Below the pieces are notes generated by a model. That model did not search any database. It had not been told where the DNA came from and was given only the letters and a program-made list of their open reading frames with translations. This document shows, in pieces, positions 23,511-33,134 of a stretch of 64,000 nt of DNA. Source of the stretch: Anniella stebbinsi (Eukaryota; Chordata; Lepidosauria; Squamata; Anniellidae); the NCBI GenBank assembly GCA_029215795.1, contig JARDYH010000003.1, positions 18,020,001 through 18,084,000 on the forward strand, written 5' to 3'. Made by a program: the position numbers and the translations under genes. Each line of letters opens with the position of its first letter. Positions within the stretch are counted from its first letter, which is position 1.

Positions 23511-24062
23511 AGTGCCATTGAGTTCAATGGAACTTTCTCCCAGGATTGCGCCATTAGATGGTTCAGGGGACTTCACGTATATTCTCTCATTAATCCTTGC
23601 AACCACCCTGTCAGGTCGTTTAGGATTATCCCCATATTATAAATGGAAGCTAAGAGATGGTGGGTTGCTTATTGCCCAATGGTCATTCCATAGCAGAGGT
23701 GCAATCTGGTTGAGGGACTTCTGGTTCACAGACACTAGGCTACAATAACTCATAGGCATGCAGTGCCCACACACAAGCAGTGTATGGCCCCAGGCAGCTG
23801 GCTGGAAAACGTTACAGAAGCTGCGTGGAGTGCCTCCCCCCGCCCCCGGGGTATGTTTGGAAAGCACCACGCTTGCAATAGCCCCTACTTGTGACGTTCT
23901 AAAGATTTCTTCTGCCCATAAAGGCCCAGAGTGGGGCATGTGTGTTCTAAATTAGTAGTGAAAAAAGCCAAGACCTTCCCTCAGACTGACGAAGCGACTT
24001 AACCATTTGAAATGAAAACCAAGGAAAGGTGCTATGCTGAGACATTACAATGAGGACACCCC

Positions 24063-24080
24063 GGGGGGGGGGGGGGGGGG
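24063..24080. repeat. Poly-G run
   Basis: An interrupted-free G tract of about 18 bases after ACCCC, next to a partial hairpin-MITE half (CAATTCCCAGCATTCCCC with mirror GGGGAATGCTGGGAGTTG, 24085-24140). G-quadruplex formation is possible but not demonstrated. Confidence 0.85.
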
Positions 24081-25054
24081 AGCCCTACAATTCCCAGCAT
24101 TCCCCAAACAGCACAGCAGGCTGGGGAATGCTGGGAGTTGGAGGAGTTTTTCTCTCTCTAAACATGTATAGGATTGCCCCTTAAATGTGTTTATAGCATT
24201 TAACATAAATATAGTTCTAAACAATTGTTGCTGTGGAGAAGCCCTGATCTGATTGGGATTGGGACTGTGGCAGTTGGGGAGAGGGGTTAATTCTTCTCTG
24301 CCTTCCTAGAGTCCGGCAGCTCCACCCGGGCAGCTGCACTTTGCCTCTAGAAGAAAGCTGCCAATGAGGCTAATTGAATTTTGCCTCCTGAGGCAAATTG
24401 CAGCCGGGGTGGGGAGGAGGTCATTTGTGGCAGGCCAGCAAGGGGTGGAGGAGGGAACAGTTAATCCCTCCTCCCCACCTGCCAGAGTTTTGATTGGGAT
24501 TAGGGCCCCTGCGGCAACAGCTGTTTAAAACTATACTGACATTAAACCTTTATAGCATATGTAGTTTAGCCCAGAGAGTGCATCCAAGCCAGCAGTCTTT
24601 CAAGTGATTGGTTCATGAGAGGAAGTTGTACAGGCTGCACTACATCCCATGATCTGTTCCAGTATTCCAGTTCCTACAGACTTTTGTCATGCAAAAACAT
24701 GCACCACTTTAAAGAAGAGCAAACTTTCCCACTCTCGGTCTGGACAGAAGCTTCTCCCTTCCTTTCTTCTCCAGCCATTGCCTCCATTGTTACAAAAAGA
24801 GCGGAAGGAAAAAAAATCTCAAATTTGTGCAACCCATTTGCCACAGATCCTTCGCTGATTCCTTCTGTCACTTCATAGATCCTAAAATTTCAGGCAATTG
24901 CATCACAAGGTCCTCTTCCACTTCTAATAGGTTTATTAGGATTTTATGCAAGTTCAGCGTGAAGGAAAACATAAATGGTGCCCACAATTCTGGGAGGAAG
25001 TGTATTTCCATGAAGATCAATGAGAGGCAAAAATGCTGGTCTGGACACCGGTAG

Positions 25055-25181
25055 GCAACCAGAGGCCCTGTATCTATTTTGAACTACCAACTCCCTGAAG
25101 TCTCAATCAGAAGTGCCCATGCTCAGATTAGGGGAACTGTAGTCCAAAACATCTGGAGGGCACCAGTCTGCCTATCCTGGC
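25055..25181. mobile_element. Hairpin MITE, family A, diverged
   Basis: The right arm GTAGTCCAAAACATCTGGAG followed by GGCACCAGTCTGCC is well preserved. The left arm (GTAGGCAACCAGAGGCCCTG) is degraded. Assigned by similarity to the other family A copies. Confidence 0.55.
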
Positions 25182-25379
25182 AAAACTGCACTCAAAAGGA
25201 AAGTAATCTCTATAAACATCCTGAAGCATGTTAGAGTCCTAAAGTCTGCAAAGGATGAAGTTTGTAGGCTCTTCCTACCACACCATCATCACATTAGATT
25301 CCCTACCAAAAGAGCAAATTCTTCTTAAAGATACTTTTTTCTCAGGTGATGCATGGATCATGAGAGAAGTGCTCTAACC

Positions 25380-25504
25380 CGGTCTTCCCCAACCTGGTGC
25401 CCTCCAAATGTGCCGGACTACAACTCCCATAATCCCCAGTGCTGGCTGGGGATTGTGGGAGTTGTAGCCCCCACATCTGGAGGGCACCAGGTTGGGGGAG
25501 ACTG
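25380..25504. mobile_element. Hairpin MITE, hAT-like family A
   Basis: A nearly perfect hairpin: GTCTTCCCCAACCTGGTGCC on the left, GGCACCAGGTTGGGGGAGAC on the right, with GACTACAACTCCCATAATCC mirrored in between. The flanks CTCTAACC and CTCTACTC share the CTCTA core preferred by hAT elements. Confidence 0.75.
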
Positions 25505-26885
25505 CTCTACTCTGAATACTAAAGCTGTGTTATAAAGGCCAGCTCTACTTTGCCCTACTTCCTGATTTTATTATTTAGACTGAGCCCCTGCCAGGAGAAC
25601 AGAGTACCTATAAGTGACAAACTTAATTTCGCAGAGTAGAACAGTGATAATTTGAGAATTGACATGTCGAGTTTTGCATGGATGGTAGTTAGTGCGTTTC
25701 TACACCTTTTTGCTTCTGACAGCAGAGCTTACAGGGACTGCTGCAATATCGCCTTATCCAGTTATGGCTGCTGACCAACCTGGACAAAACATTTCCGCCA
25801 TTAGTTTCTGGCTACTGTAGCGCATAGCTCACAAGTTTCTGTGTGACAGCTTTTATCCCCTTGCACTTCATCTTTCACTGCATAATGTGTGTAAATGCAT
25901 ACTTGTACAATAACTGTGAATAAGGACACACCTCCCTTCTCCGAATGTATGTTTGCGCCAATGTGTTGCTAATCTTTGCCTCCATTCAACATGTCACCGA
26001 ATTCTGGTGTCTTGACCTCTTCACAATGTGTTCAGGGTATTCATGGGAAATTGCATGATAGCTTAGGCAACAACAAGATTTCCTGTTTTTCAAGGATGTT
26101 CCAAAGCGTTGCATCACTTAAGCACGTGATACCCCTTATTTTAGTCTCTGACATGTTATATTCCAGTTCCAATTACTCTTGCTTTGGATGATTGCTTAGA
26201 CCAGCTATAGCCTGGTAACCATTTGGCATAGATATCTGGCATAGAAAATACTATTTAACCTGCTGTACAGCACAAAATGAGGCCAATAGAAAATGGGTAT
26301 GGAGTAATAGACGTCCAAATATGATTTTTCTAAGGAGGCACCCCGGCAGTTTCAAGGCAACAAACTTCTTTAGGAATGTCCAGCACCGGGTACAAAATAC
26401 TTTTAAAAACCATTAACTTGACTAGAGATATGAGATTTGTATGTTTCTACAACTTCTATGAGCTGAGCTCACATAGAATCATGTGGTGCGACTCATAATT
26501 TACCATACTACTTTCAGTATGTAAAGGTGGAGATCACAGTTTTGAATACTCCCTGCATTAAAACAAATAAGCAAAAAGGCTTTGTTCTAGTGCAGCCTCC
26601 TTCCTGACATGCTAGGTTTTTATGAGCAGAGTGTTGGTTTATGAGGGGAAGCATACATACACAAACACCCCACTTTTAATCTTAAGGTGGTACAGTCCAG
26701 CAAGGTCTGCTGTTTCTGGAGCGTGGGTGTGTCTCACGAAAACCTTTTAGAAATAGTGGACTTCAGATAGACCACAGTTTCACCTCAGAACTTGAATTTA
26801 CATTAACCTGTTTTCTCTCTTCCCCTCCCTTTTTCGTTTGTTTGTTTGTTTATCTGTTTAAATCTATACATGAAATTTATTCCAG

Positions 26886-26978
26886 CCCTGTGTGAGGAGA
26901 ATGACTATGATGACGAGGTGGGCACCGAGCCTGCAGAAGCTTTTGAAGATGGGGACACGGGTGCAGAGTTGGACGATG
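26886..26978 (+). CDS. MICAL3: MICAL3 exon: acidic linker ending DTGAELDD
   Basis: 31 codons, phase 1 to phase 1 (93 nt). It reads ALCEENDYDDEVGTEPAEAF then EDGDTGAELDD. The DGD.GDTGAELDD ending is a direct match to mammalian MICAL3. The donor is GATG|GTATGG. The acceptor, TTTATTCCAG, has a modest pyrimidine tract, preceded further upstream by a longer (GTTT)n-like run. Strongly acidic and presumably disordered. Confidence 0.92.
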
Positions 26979-27110
26979 GTATGGGGCTGTGAATACCCTA
27001 ATGTGTTATCAAATATTGTTGCAGCAATAGAAAGTCTTGCGAAAGGATGGGAGGCAGGTATTTTGTGGAAGACTTAGCAAACCCAAAACAAAAGAGCTCT
27101 GTATATCTGC

Positions 27111-27246
27111 CAGCCTTCCCCAACCTGGTGCCCTCCAAATGTTTTGGACTACAACTCCCAGGATTCCTGAACATTGGCACTGCTGCCAGGGGCTGATGGG
27201 AATTGAAGTCCAAAACATCTGGAGGTCACCAGGTTGTGGAAGGCTG
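27111..27246. mobile_element. Hairpin MITE, hAT-like family A
   Basis: The left end CAGCCTTCCCCAACCTGGTG is mirrored by CACCAGGTTGTGGAAGGCTG at the right end, with GGACTACAACTCCCAGGAT against GATGGGAATTGAAGTCC. It begins only about 130 bases downstream of an exon. Confidence 0.75.
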
Positions 27247-27384
27247 ATGTGCTGCTTTAGTGGTACGAGAAGGGGGGAAAGAATTGCAGTTGTCAAGTTT
27301 TGGTCATATGTGGAGTATCCATGCTAAAGAACAATGTATGAAAATGTTTCAGAGATGGGCAGAGAGAGACTATTTTTATTATTT

Positions 27385-28090
27385 AATATGGGTTCACACA
27401 ACATGACAACCCATACTCAAGGTTGAATGTGGGCTGTCGTTGAAAGTGCGTTGTTGTGTTGTGTGAACCCAGCTGTACTTACAAACCATGGTTTGTTTAC
27501 CACGAAGAACCCCCAGTTCACAACCCAACAAGAAACCATGGGGTCTCTTCATGAGTTGTTCATGGATTCATTTAATTTCATTTATTGCATTTCTTATCTG
27601 ACAAATAACCAAAGCTCCCTGGGTGACTTACAGAAATTAAAAACCATTAGAAATACATTATACAAATTATAAAACCATTTACAGACAACATATAAACAGA
27701 CAGCACACATACAGGCAACATATAATTAAAACAATTTCAAACAATCTGCAATAGGACAAATCCAGGATCTGATTAAAACATTTTCATATGCTGACAGAAG
27801 AGAAAGATCTTAACCTGGTGCCAGTAAGATAATAGTTTTGGGGCTGTCAGCCCTTGTCAGGAAGGTCATTCCAAAATTGGGGGGCCACCACTGAGAAGGC
27901 CCTCTCCCTTGTGGCCATTCTCTGAGCTTCCAGCACCTGGAGAAGGGCCTTAGATGCTGAACATAGAGTACCATGGTTTGTTAGCGTGGTTGGGTTCACA
28001 CAACTCAACAACCACATTTCAACAACAGCCCATGGTTTATCTATAACCCATCCTCAACCTTGAGTTGGGTTGACATGTTGTGTTAAGCCA
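27385..28090. mobile_element. MITE family D, interrupted by an L2 fragment
   Basis: The left arm (ACACAACATGACAACCCATA then CTCAAGGTTGAA, 27397-27428) is mirrored at the right end (CAACCTTGAGTTGGGTTGAC, then ATGTTGTGT). The halves are separated by an antisense L2 piece at about 27565-27965. Internal copies of GGTTCACACAAC suggest a complex or doubled terminus. Confidence 0.55.
27565..27965 (-). mobile_element. L2-like LINE 3' end, antisense
   Basis: The + strand shows CTCCCTGGGTGACTTACAGA then GGAAGGTCATTCCAAAATTG and GGCCACCACTGAGAAGGCCC. This is the reverse complement of the conserved L2 ORF2 end (A.F..VAP.FWN). The same element type appears at 54125-54560. Confidence 0.6.
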
Positions 28091-28411
28091 GTCACTGTCT
28101 TCAAGCTAGCTACTTACTAAGTGGCTGTACAAAACTCCTAAACCAGAAAGTAATTGTCTAAAGAATGTGATAAGACCCTGGCCAGCAGATTTCAGGGAGG
28201 GCCACTTTGAGGAGGGAATGCAGGGTGGGGGCAGCTCACCTCCCCCTCCAGATTGCCAGCAGATCATATTGCCACCGCTACCAGTCCCTTCACACATCTC
28301 TGTTGACTTTGGGATGACAAACTGAAATCCTAGGATGATGTCACTATAAATTTGCACCTAAGATCCTTTTTTTTTCTTTTTCCTTTCCTCTCGCAAATCA
28401 ACGGGGAATAG

Positions 28412-28522
28412 ACGACATCCCGTCGGATGCAGAAGCCGAGGAGGAGAAAGAGCTGGAGCTGAAAATCTCTGCTGACCAGGAGGCAGAGGCAGTGGCAGCT
28501 GCCCCTTGCATTGCGACCGAAG
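28412..28522 (+). CDS. MICAL3: MICAL3 exon: DDIPSDAEAEEEKELELKIS linker segment
   Basis: 37 codons, phase 1 to phase 1 (111 nt). It reads DDIPSDAEAEEEKELELKIS then ADQEAEAVAAAPCIATE. The pattern D..PSDA..E..LEL.VS aligns with mammalian MICAL3. The donor is GAAG|GTATTA. The AATAG acceptor sits about 20 bases after the end of a strong pyrimidine tract, a slightly unusual spacing. No nearer AG is available, so I keep it. The next G pairs with AT of the exon at 32418. Confidence 0.88.
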
Positions 28523-29794
28523 GTATTAAACATGTCATCAGTGCGTACTAAGCTGGATGGATTAAGAGCAGCCTATACTGCAGGCGTCTGCTAATTTCTA
28601 ACACACCAATGCCCAGTTCTCACATTATCAGTAAATCCATAGCCAAGTCGCCCCAGAACATTTGCTGCTGGGGGGGAATGATTACAGATGATTGCCGTGA
28701 AGGTCTGTGCATGGAAAAAGTCATTTCAGTCTGTGGATGTGGCAAAATGTGTCCAAACATACAAAAACCTAGGCTGCCTTTAGGCTTCCAAACTGGTTTG
28801 CCAATATCCACAAAGGACAAAAGAACAAAAGTTGGGGAATTTCTCCTCCACTGTTAACTGCATGTCTCAGTAATGCTATTTGGCATCTGACGCTTTCGAT
28901 CCAAATCATAGCTGATCTTATTTGGATATTCAGGCCTTGGAAGTGGGGGAGGGGGGGCAGCCGGAGTCACGTTCAGGTTCGGGGTCCTCTCTGTGGAACT
29001 CCTCTGTGGCCCTTGTTTCCTCCAGTGGAGGGCTCAGACAATTATAGCTACCTGTCTTGGACAGGCAGGGTTCTTTCTGCAGCTTCCTCTGCTGTGTCGC
29101 GTTTGGATCTTGCTTCTGTAATTATGGGTAATTCTGTAAACGACGGGCATGTGTGCAGCACGCACGGGGGCGACAGGAGAAGCCATGGTGGCTTCTTTCC
29201 CCCTTGTGATTGTCTGAACGCCCTCAGACTGGAGATTCTAAGTCTGCTCATCTTCTTGTCTTTCTCCCAAACCCCACTCACTTTCATGGCTAGCAAAAGA
29301 GGAGCAAATTGTGCAAATTAAGCATATATACACACTTTTTATTGATTTTCAGGTTTATTCAGGTTGCAGAATTTGACTTTTCTTGCATAATTTGCATCTT
29401 CTTTGGTTGACTGTGCATTATTCAAAAAATACTCCTGTGTGGATAAACACCACATTACAAGCTAGCTTGCTTTATTTATTTATGTACAATGATTATATAT
29501 TGCCCATCATTAAGAATTGATTCCAGTGTGGTTTGCTATAATACGCCAATTTTTAAAAATAACCCCATTTTAAAAAAATACTGATTTCAGTGCGATTTGG
29601 TATAATATATATTAAAAAAAATATAACGCCATAAAAAACAGAATTAAAAATGGTAAATAGAAGCTTACAGATCAATCATACTTTAAAGACCTGGGTGAAT
29701 AAAATGGTTTTCACCCAATGTCTATGACAGTGACACTACAGCCACAAAAAATTAGCCCTAATTGACTTGTGCCTCATCACTGAAGATGGAGATA

Positions 29795-30060
29795 CTGGCC
29801 CAGTTTGTCCATAATGACAACCCATGAGTTGTTTCAACCATGGGTTTTGGGGTCATGTGGCAGCGAGCGAGCGTGCTGCCTCCCACATACTTGCCACTCC
29901 TCCTTGAATTATCTTTCATCAGCAACTCAGGAATGTCTTGGGTTGTTTGATGCAATAACTGAACCCGGAACTCTGGATTGTTGGAAGGACAAATGACCCA
30001 TAGTTTGAACCCAGAATTTGCTTTTAACATATGAATTGGCACTACATGTGAACCAGCTCA
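29795..30060. mobile_element. MITE family C, partial or diverged
   Basis: CATAATGACAACCCATGAGT and CATGGGTTTTGGGGTCATGT near the left, and ACCCGGAACTCTGGATTGTT in the middle, match the family C copy at 21639-22041. The right end reads ACTACATGTGAACCAGCTCA. Confidence 0.5.
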
Positions 30061-30084
30061 TTCTTTTCTTGTAGGTAAAGAAAA

Positions 30085-30370
30085 CCATGTTGGCTGCAGC
30101 TATGTGGCTCACAAATGCATTTTTCAAGTTTGCCTTATATTTTTTCACCCAGTGCATAATGAATTTATGGAATTTGTTGCCAGAGGATATTGTCACTAGC
30201 TTAAACAATTTGAAAGGGAATTGGACTATATGGGAGATAGGTCTATCAATTAGCTATTATAGCAAAATAGAATCTTTCTTTAGGCTCCTACTTGTGGGCT
30301 TCCCAGAAGGATCCAGTTGACTGCTGTGGGAAGCAGCATGCCGTAGTCAATAGACCTTTGGTCTGATACA
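30085..30370 (+). mobile_element. CR1/L3-like LINE 3' end, sense
   Basis: The + frame reads MNLWNLLPEDIVTSLNNLKG, the C-terminal LINE motif also visible in reverse at 14533-14872. It is followed by the shared tail GACCTTTGGTCTGATACAGC. The copy is diverged and partly deleted. Confidence 0.6.
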
Positions 30371-30672
30371 GCAGGGTGGTACTTCTGCCCTTCGCTGTTG
30401 AACATTTCTTTTGGACCAGTAATGAGCCCCATCATCAACACCACCACCACCTCCAGAAGCAGTATAATGTTTTGGGGTATAATGCTGCAATCCTATGCAT
30501 GCTTACTTAAGAGTAATCTGCACTAAACTTGGTAGGACTTGCTTCCTAGTAATATGCATAGGCTCAGGCTGTTCAAAGCATAATGCTACAACTGCGAGGA
30601 ATGGCACTGTTCAGGTTAGGTACCAAATTGACTATCTAGAAAGGAGCAAGCAGCAGCCTGTCAACTCCCATG

Positions 30673-30737
30673 TACTTCAAATGGCTTCAAGATGGTGATC
30701 GCCTTGTTCATTGGTTCTCTTTCAGATCCCTGCAAGC
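30673..30737. repeat. 65-bp perfect direct repeat, upstream copy (with decoy 3' splice site)
   Basis: Identical over all 65 bases to 32365-32429. It includes the pyrimidine tract and AG (ending 30725) of a MICAL3 acceptor and the first 12 exon bases (ATCCCTGCAAGC). Downstream of position 30737 the sequence switches abruptly to LINE ORF2. It therefore marks the left junction of the insertion at 30738-32364. Confidence 0.95.
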
Positions 30738-31690
30738 ACAAATGCTGTATGGCTCTGAAATCAGTATGCACAAAAAATCTGTACAATGGGAGGCTGTTCA
30801 CACTAAATTTTTAAGAGCAATTTTAGGGGTCCCAAGTTGTGTACCGAACTCAGTCTTAAGGTTAGAGGTAGGTCAGATTTCAGTGGAAGCGCGAATATGG
30901 ATACGTAAGCTAAATCTGTGGCTAAAAATGGTATATATACCAGTTGGTTTGGCCCCATTAACTTTGAAGGACACCTTCCACTCAAGGTGGAAAATATCAT
31001 TAAATATGAAGTTACAATCTCTGGGTTTTTCTATGGCTGCTGTCCAAAGTGTAGGATATGAAAAGGCAAAAGTGGATATAGTACAACGAATACGAGACAT
31101 TGAGTTCCAAAATGATTTAAGTCAAGTAACTTTATATCCTGGTATCAGGGGCAATAGAGGCCCATTTACAACTGCAAATTACTTAATAAACTTAACTATT
31201 CCTAGGTTTAGAAAGGCCTATACATGGGCGAAGCTCAACGTTATGCCATCCGCATTGCTGGAGGGAAGATTCCAGAAAATATCTTATAATTAACGAGTAT
31301 GCCCATGTGGGACAGGGGCAATAGAGACAATAAGCCATGTGTTGTTACATTGCCAGTTCTATAAGGAGCTCAGGATCTCCCTGATTACACCGATTATAGA
31401 TAAATTCCCAGGGAGATCAAATATATTTTACTTAGATTATCTGTTAACGGATCGGGATGCTCAAACTACATCAAAAGTAGCCAGATTTTGTGCAGCAGCT
31501 ATCACGTGTCGTAGAGAAGTAGTAGGTAAATAATAGCAAGGCAGACAGATTTGATATATGTACCTACTTTTAATTGCATAAAATGAGACACTTATATGGT
31601 AAGGAATGATATGAATGCGGTAAAATCTGAAATTGAATGTGCAAATGTTGCTGGTCTGTGATTGTAATAAAATCTTATATACATATAATC
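30738..31690 (+). mobile_element. 5'-truncated LINE, ORF2 C-terminal part (copy 1)
   Basis: One frame runs from the insertion edge to 31533, interrupted by a single TAA (31291-31293). It encodes a post-RT region beginning QMLYGSEISMHKKSVQWEAV and FLRAILGVPSCVPNSVLRLE. A CPCG...H...C zinc-knuckle-like motif follows (RVCPCGTGAIETISHVLLHC). A 3' tail ends near TGCTGGTCTGTGATTGTAAT and AAAATC. It resembles Ingi/Vingi-type non-LTR elements of lizards, and the endonuclease fragment at 7595-8479 may belong to the same family; both are inference. One stop in about 265 codons implies a fairly recent insertion. Confidence 0.75.
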
Positions 31691-32155
31691 TAGCATGGTA
31701 GAGACTGTGGGTCATGTACTGCAGTATTGTTCCTTCTATTGTGATCTTCGGTACATTTTTATTATTTCTATCTTACAATGTATATCAGGCAGAACTGATG
31801 TGTTTTATACAGATTATCTCCTGGCCGACCAGAATTGTCAAATAACTCCCAAGGTGGCTAGATTCTGTGCTGTTGTAATTGCATGTCAGTGTGGGATATC
31901 ATCGGACTGTGATAACGTTTTAATGTTTTAATTTTTAATGTTTGAAATCCTATATTATTATGAGCAGGATATGTATAATTCAATTAATTAATTAAAAAAT
32001 TTTTTTACTGTCTACCTGTATTTTAAATTAATTATTACCTCTTTTTATTATTGTACCTATAGCCCCACCTTACCTTGTTGGCCTGGTGAATATGATTGTG
32101 TTTATAGTGCTGCTCTACTTTGCTGGTCTTGCGACCGTAATAAATTCTATTATTA
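31691..32155 (+). mobile_element. Second 3' end of the same LINE family (copy 2, older)
   Basis: The frame at 31695-31931 repeats the C-terminal block of copy 1 in diverged form. ETVGHVLQYCSFYCDLRY compares with ETISHVLLHCQFYKELRI, and KVARFCAVVIACQ with KVARFCAAAITCR. It ends in a similar tail (TTGCTGGTCTTGCGACCGTA then ATAAATTC). Two 3' ends in series in the same orientation mean an independent older fragment lies immediately behind copy 1. Confidence 0.7.
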
Positions 32156-32345
32156 TTTATTTATTTATTTATTTATTACATTTGTATACCGCCCCATAGC
32201 CGAAGCTCTCTGGGCGGTTTACATAGGATTAAAAACAATTAAAAACAATATACAAAAATTAAAACAGCAAAAACATACAACATACACACAATCTGTACAT
32301 TTAAAAACCACTTCAACACTTCAAAAAAAACTACAAAAACAAAAC
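32150..32345 (-). mobile_element. L2-like LINE 3' end, antisense
   Basis: A (TTTA)n start leads into ATACCGCCCCATAGCCGAAG, then CTCTCTGGGCGGTTTACATA and A-rich sequence. The same block is at 47515-47605 and 54165-54290. It forms the right-hand part of the composite insertion bounded by the 65-bp repeats. Confidence 0.65.
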
Positions 32346-32364
32346 AAAACAAACCCAGGCTTGT

Positions 32365-32429
32365 TACTTCAAATGGCTTCAAGATGGTGATCGCCTTGTT
32401 CATTGGTTCTCTTTCAGATCCCTGCAAGC
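32365..32429. repeat. 65-bp perfect direct repeat, downstream copy (authentic exon boundary)
   Basis: The right-hand copy of the 65-bp repeat. It reads from intron into the exon starting at 32418 and continues into coding sequence after 32429, so this copy is the functional acceptor. Confidence 0.95.
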
Positions 32430-32509
32430 CTTGTCTGCCAGTTGAATCACCATGCGAGCGGGCTGTTTGTCTTTCACCAGCTGGTAACCACAATGAAGTA
32501 GAAAAAGAG
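32418..32509 (+). CDS. MICAL3: MICAL3 exon: DPCKPCLPVESPCERAVCLS linker segment
   Basis: 31 codons when joined to the preceding G: DPCKPCLPVESPCERAVCLS then PAGNHNEVEKE. It enters in phase 1 and leaves in phase 0 (92 nt). The acceptor is GTTCTCTTTCAG and the donor AGAG|GTGAGA, both strong. It is Cys-rich for a disordered linker and I do not recognise a close mammalian counterpart. Its assignment rests on splice sites, phase fit between neighbours, and the open frame. Its first 12 bases and acceptor are duplicated 1.7 kb upstream by a LINE insertion. Confidence 0.82.
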
Positions 32510-33134
32510 GTGAGAAAATATATTATTATTTTCTTAATGGCAAGTATGTGCCCTTTCATGTCAAGCTTTGTTAAAAGAGCAATCTAATCACAAACCTGTA
32601 TGTCATACCCAAACTATGTTTAAGCAAATCATCATTTTTATTGTCTTGCATTTAGCAGATTAACTCACAGTGGAAACACATGTGAAAGTTTGAGGATATT
32701 TAATGGATAGCAGATTATTCTGTTAAAAAGGACTGGAGGCTTGTTTGGAGTCTTTTTATATAAAAACCAGTTCTCAGTATTCCATCATACTTTAGATTAA
32801 AACACAAATTGGTGAGAAATTGATACTGAAATTGAAATAGTAATATATTTTAAGAAGTGGCTTTCTGTAAGAATTAAGACAGGCCCTGCTGAGTCTTACA
32901 ATCCAATGAACACACATAAACCTCCTTCAAAGATGAGGTGTGATCCCTTCCATGTTGGTGCAAACATATGCATCTATATATGTATGCATATATCTATACT
33001 CTGCAATTGCCTGCATATCTAATTAGAAAACATAGTACTATGGATTTGTTTCCCAGATTTGTTTCACTAACTATATACAGCCATCTGCATCAATGATGTC
33101 AGCTCTGTATCAGGATCAGGCTTATTCTCTCTAG

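Larger units (their letters stand above)
18922..26885 (+). other. MICAL3: MICAL3 intron (about 8 kb), MITE-rich
   Basis: The donor is GTAAAC and the acceptor GAAATTTATTCCAG. Contents are hairpin MITEs at 20438-20558, 25055-25181 and 25380-25504, a (CCTT)n tract near 21459-21483, a larger MITE at 21639-22041, an antisense CR1/L3-like LINE end at 23268-23510, and a poly-G run near 24063-24080. Regions 19100-20400, 22100-23200 and 25550-26850 show no recognisable exon or element. Confidence 0.8.
26979..28411 (+). other. MICAL3: MICAL3 intron; MITEs and nested L2
   Basis: The donor is GTATGG. The acceptor region is a long T/C run (TTTTTTTTCTTTTTCCTTTC) about 20 bases upstream of AATAG. It contains a family A hairpin MITE at 27111-27246 and a MITE at 27385-28090 split by an antisense L2 fragment. 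Confidence 0.8.
28523..32417 (+). other. MICAL3: MICAL3 intron holding a composite LINE insertion with a duplicated splice acceptor
   Basis: The donor is GTATTA and the acceptor GGTTCTCTTTCAG. From the left: a partial family C MITE (29795-30060), a sense CR1/L3-like LINE end (30085-30370), the first copy of a 65-bp direct repeat (30673-30737), a composite LINE insertion (30738-32364), and the second repeat copy (32365-32429) that runs into the exon. Region 28560-29790 shows nothing firmly identifiable. Confidence 0.85.

Noticed and set aside
29013..29083. Possible exon VEGSDNYSYLSWTGR after CTTGTTTCCTCCAG
   Set aside because: Acceptor is good, but the donor is weak and the exit phase does not match the next exon; no recalled MICAL3 counterpart.
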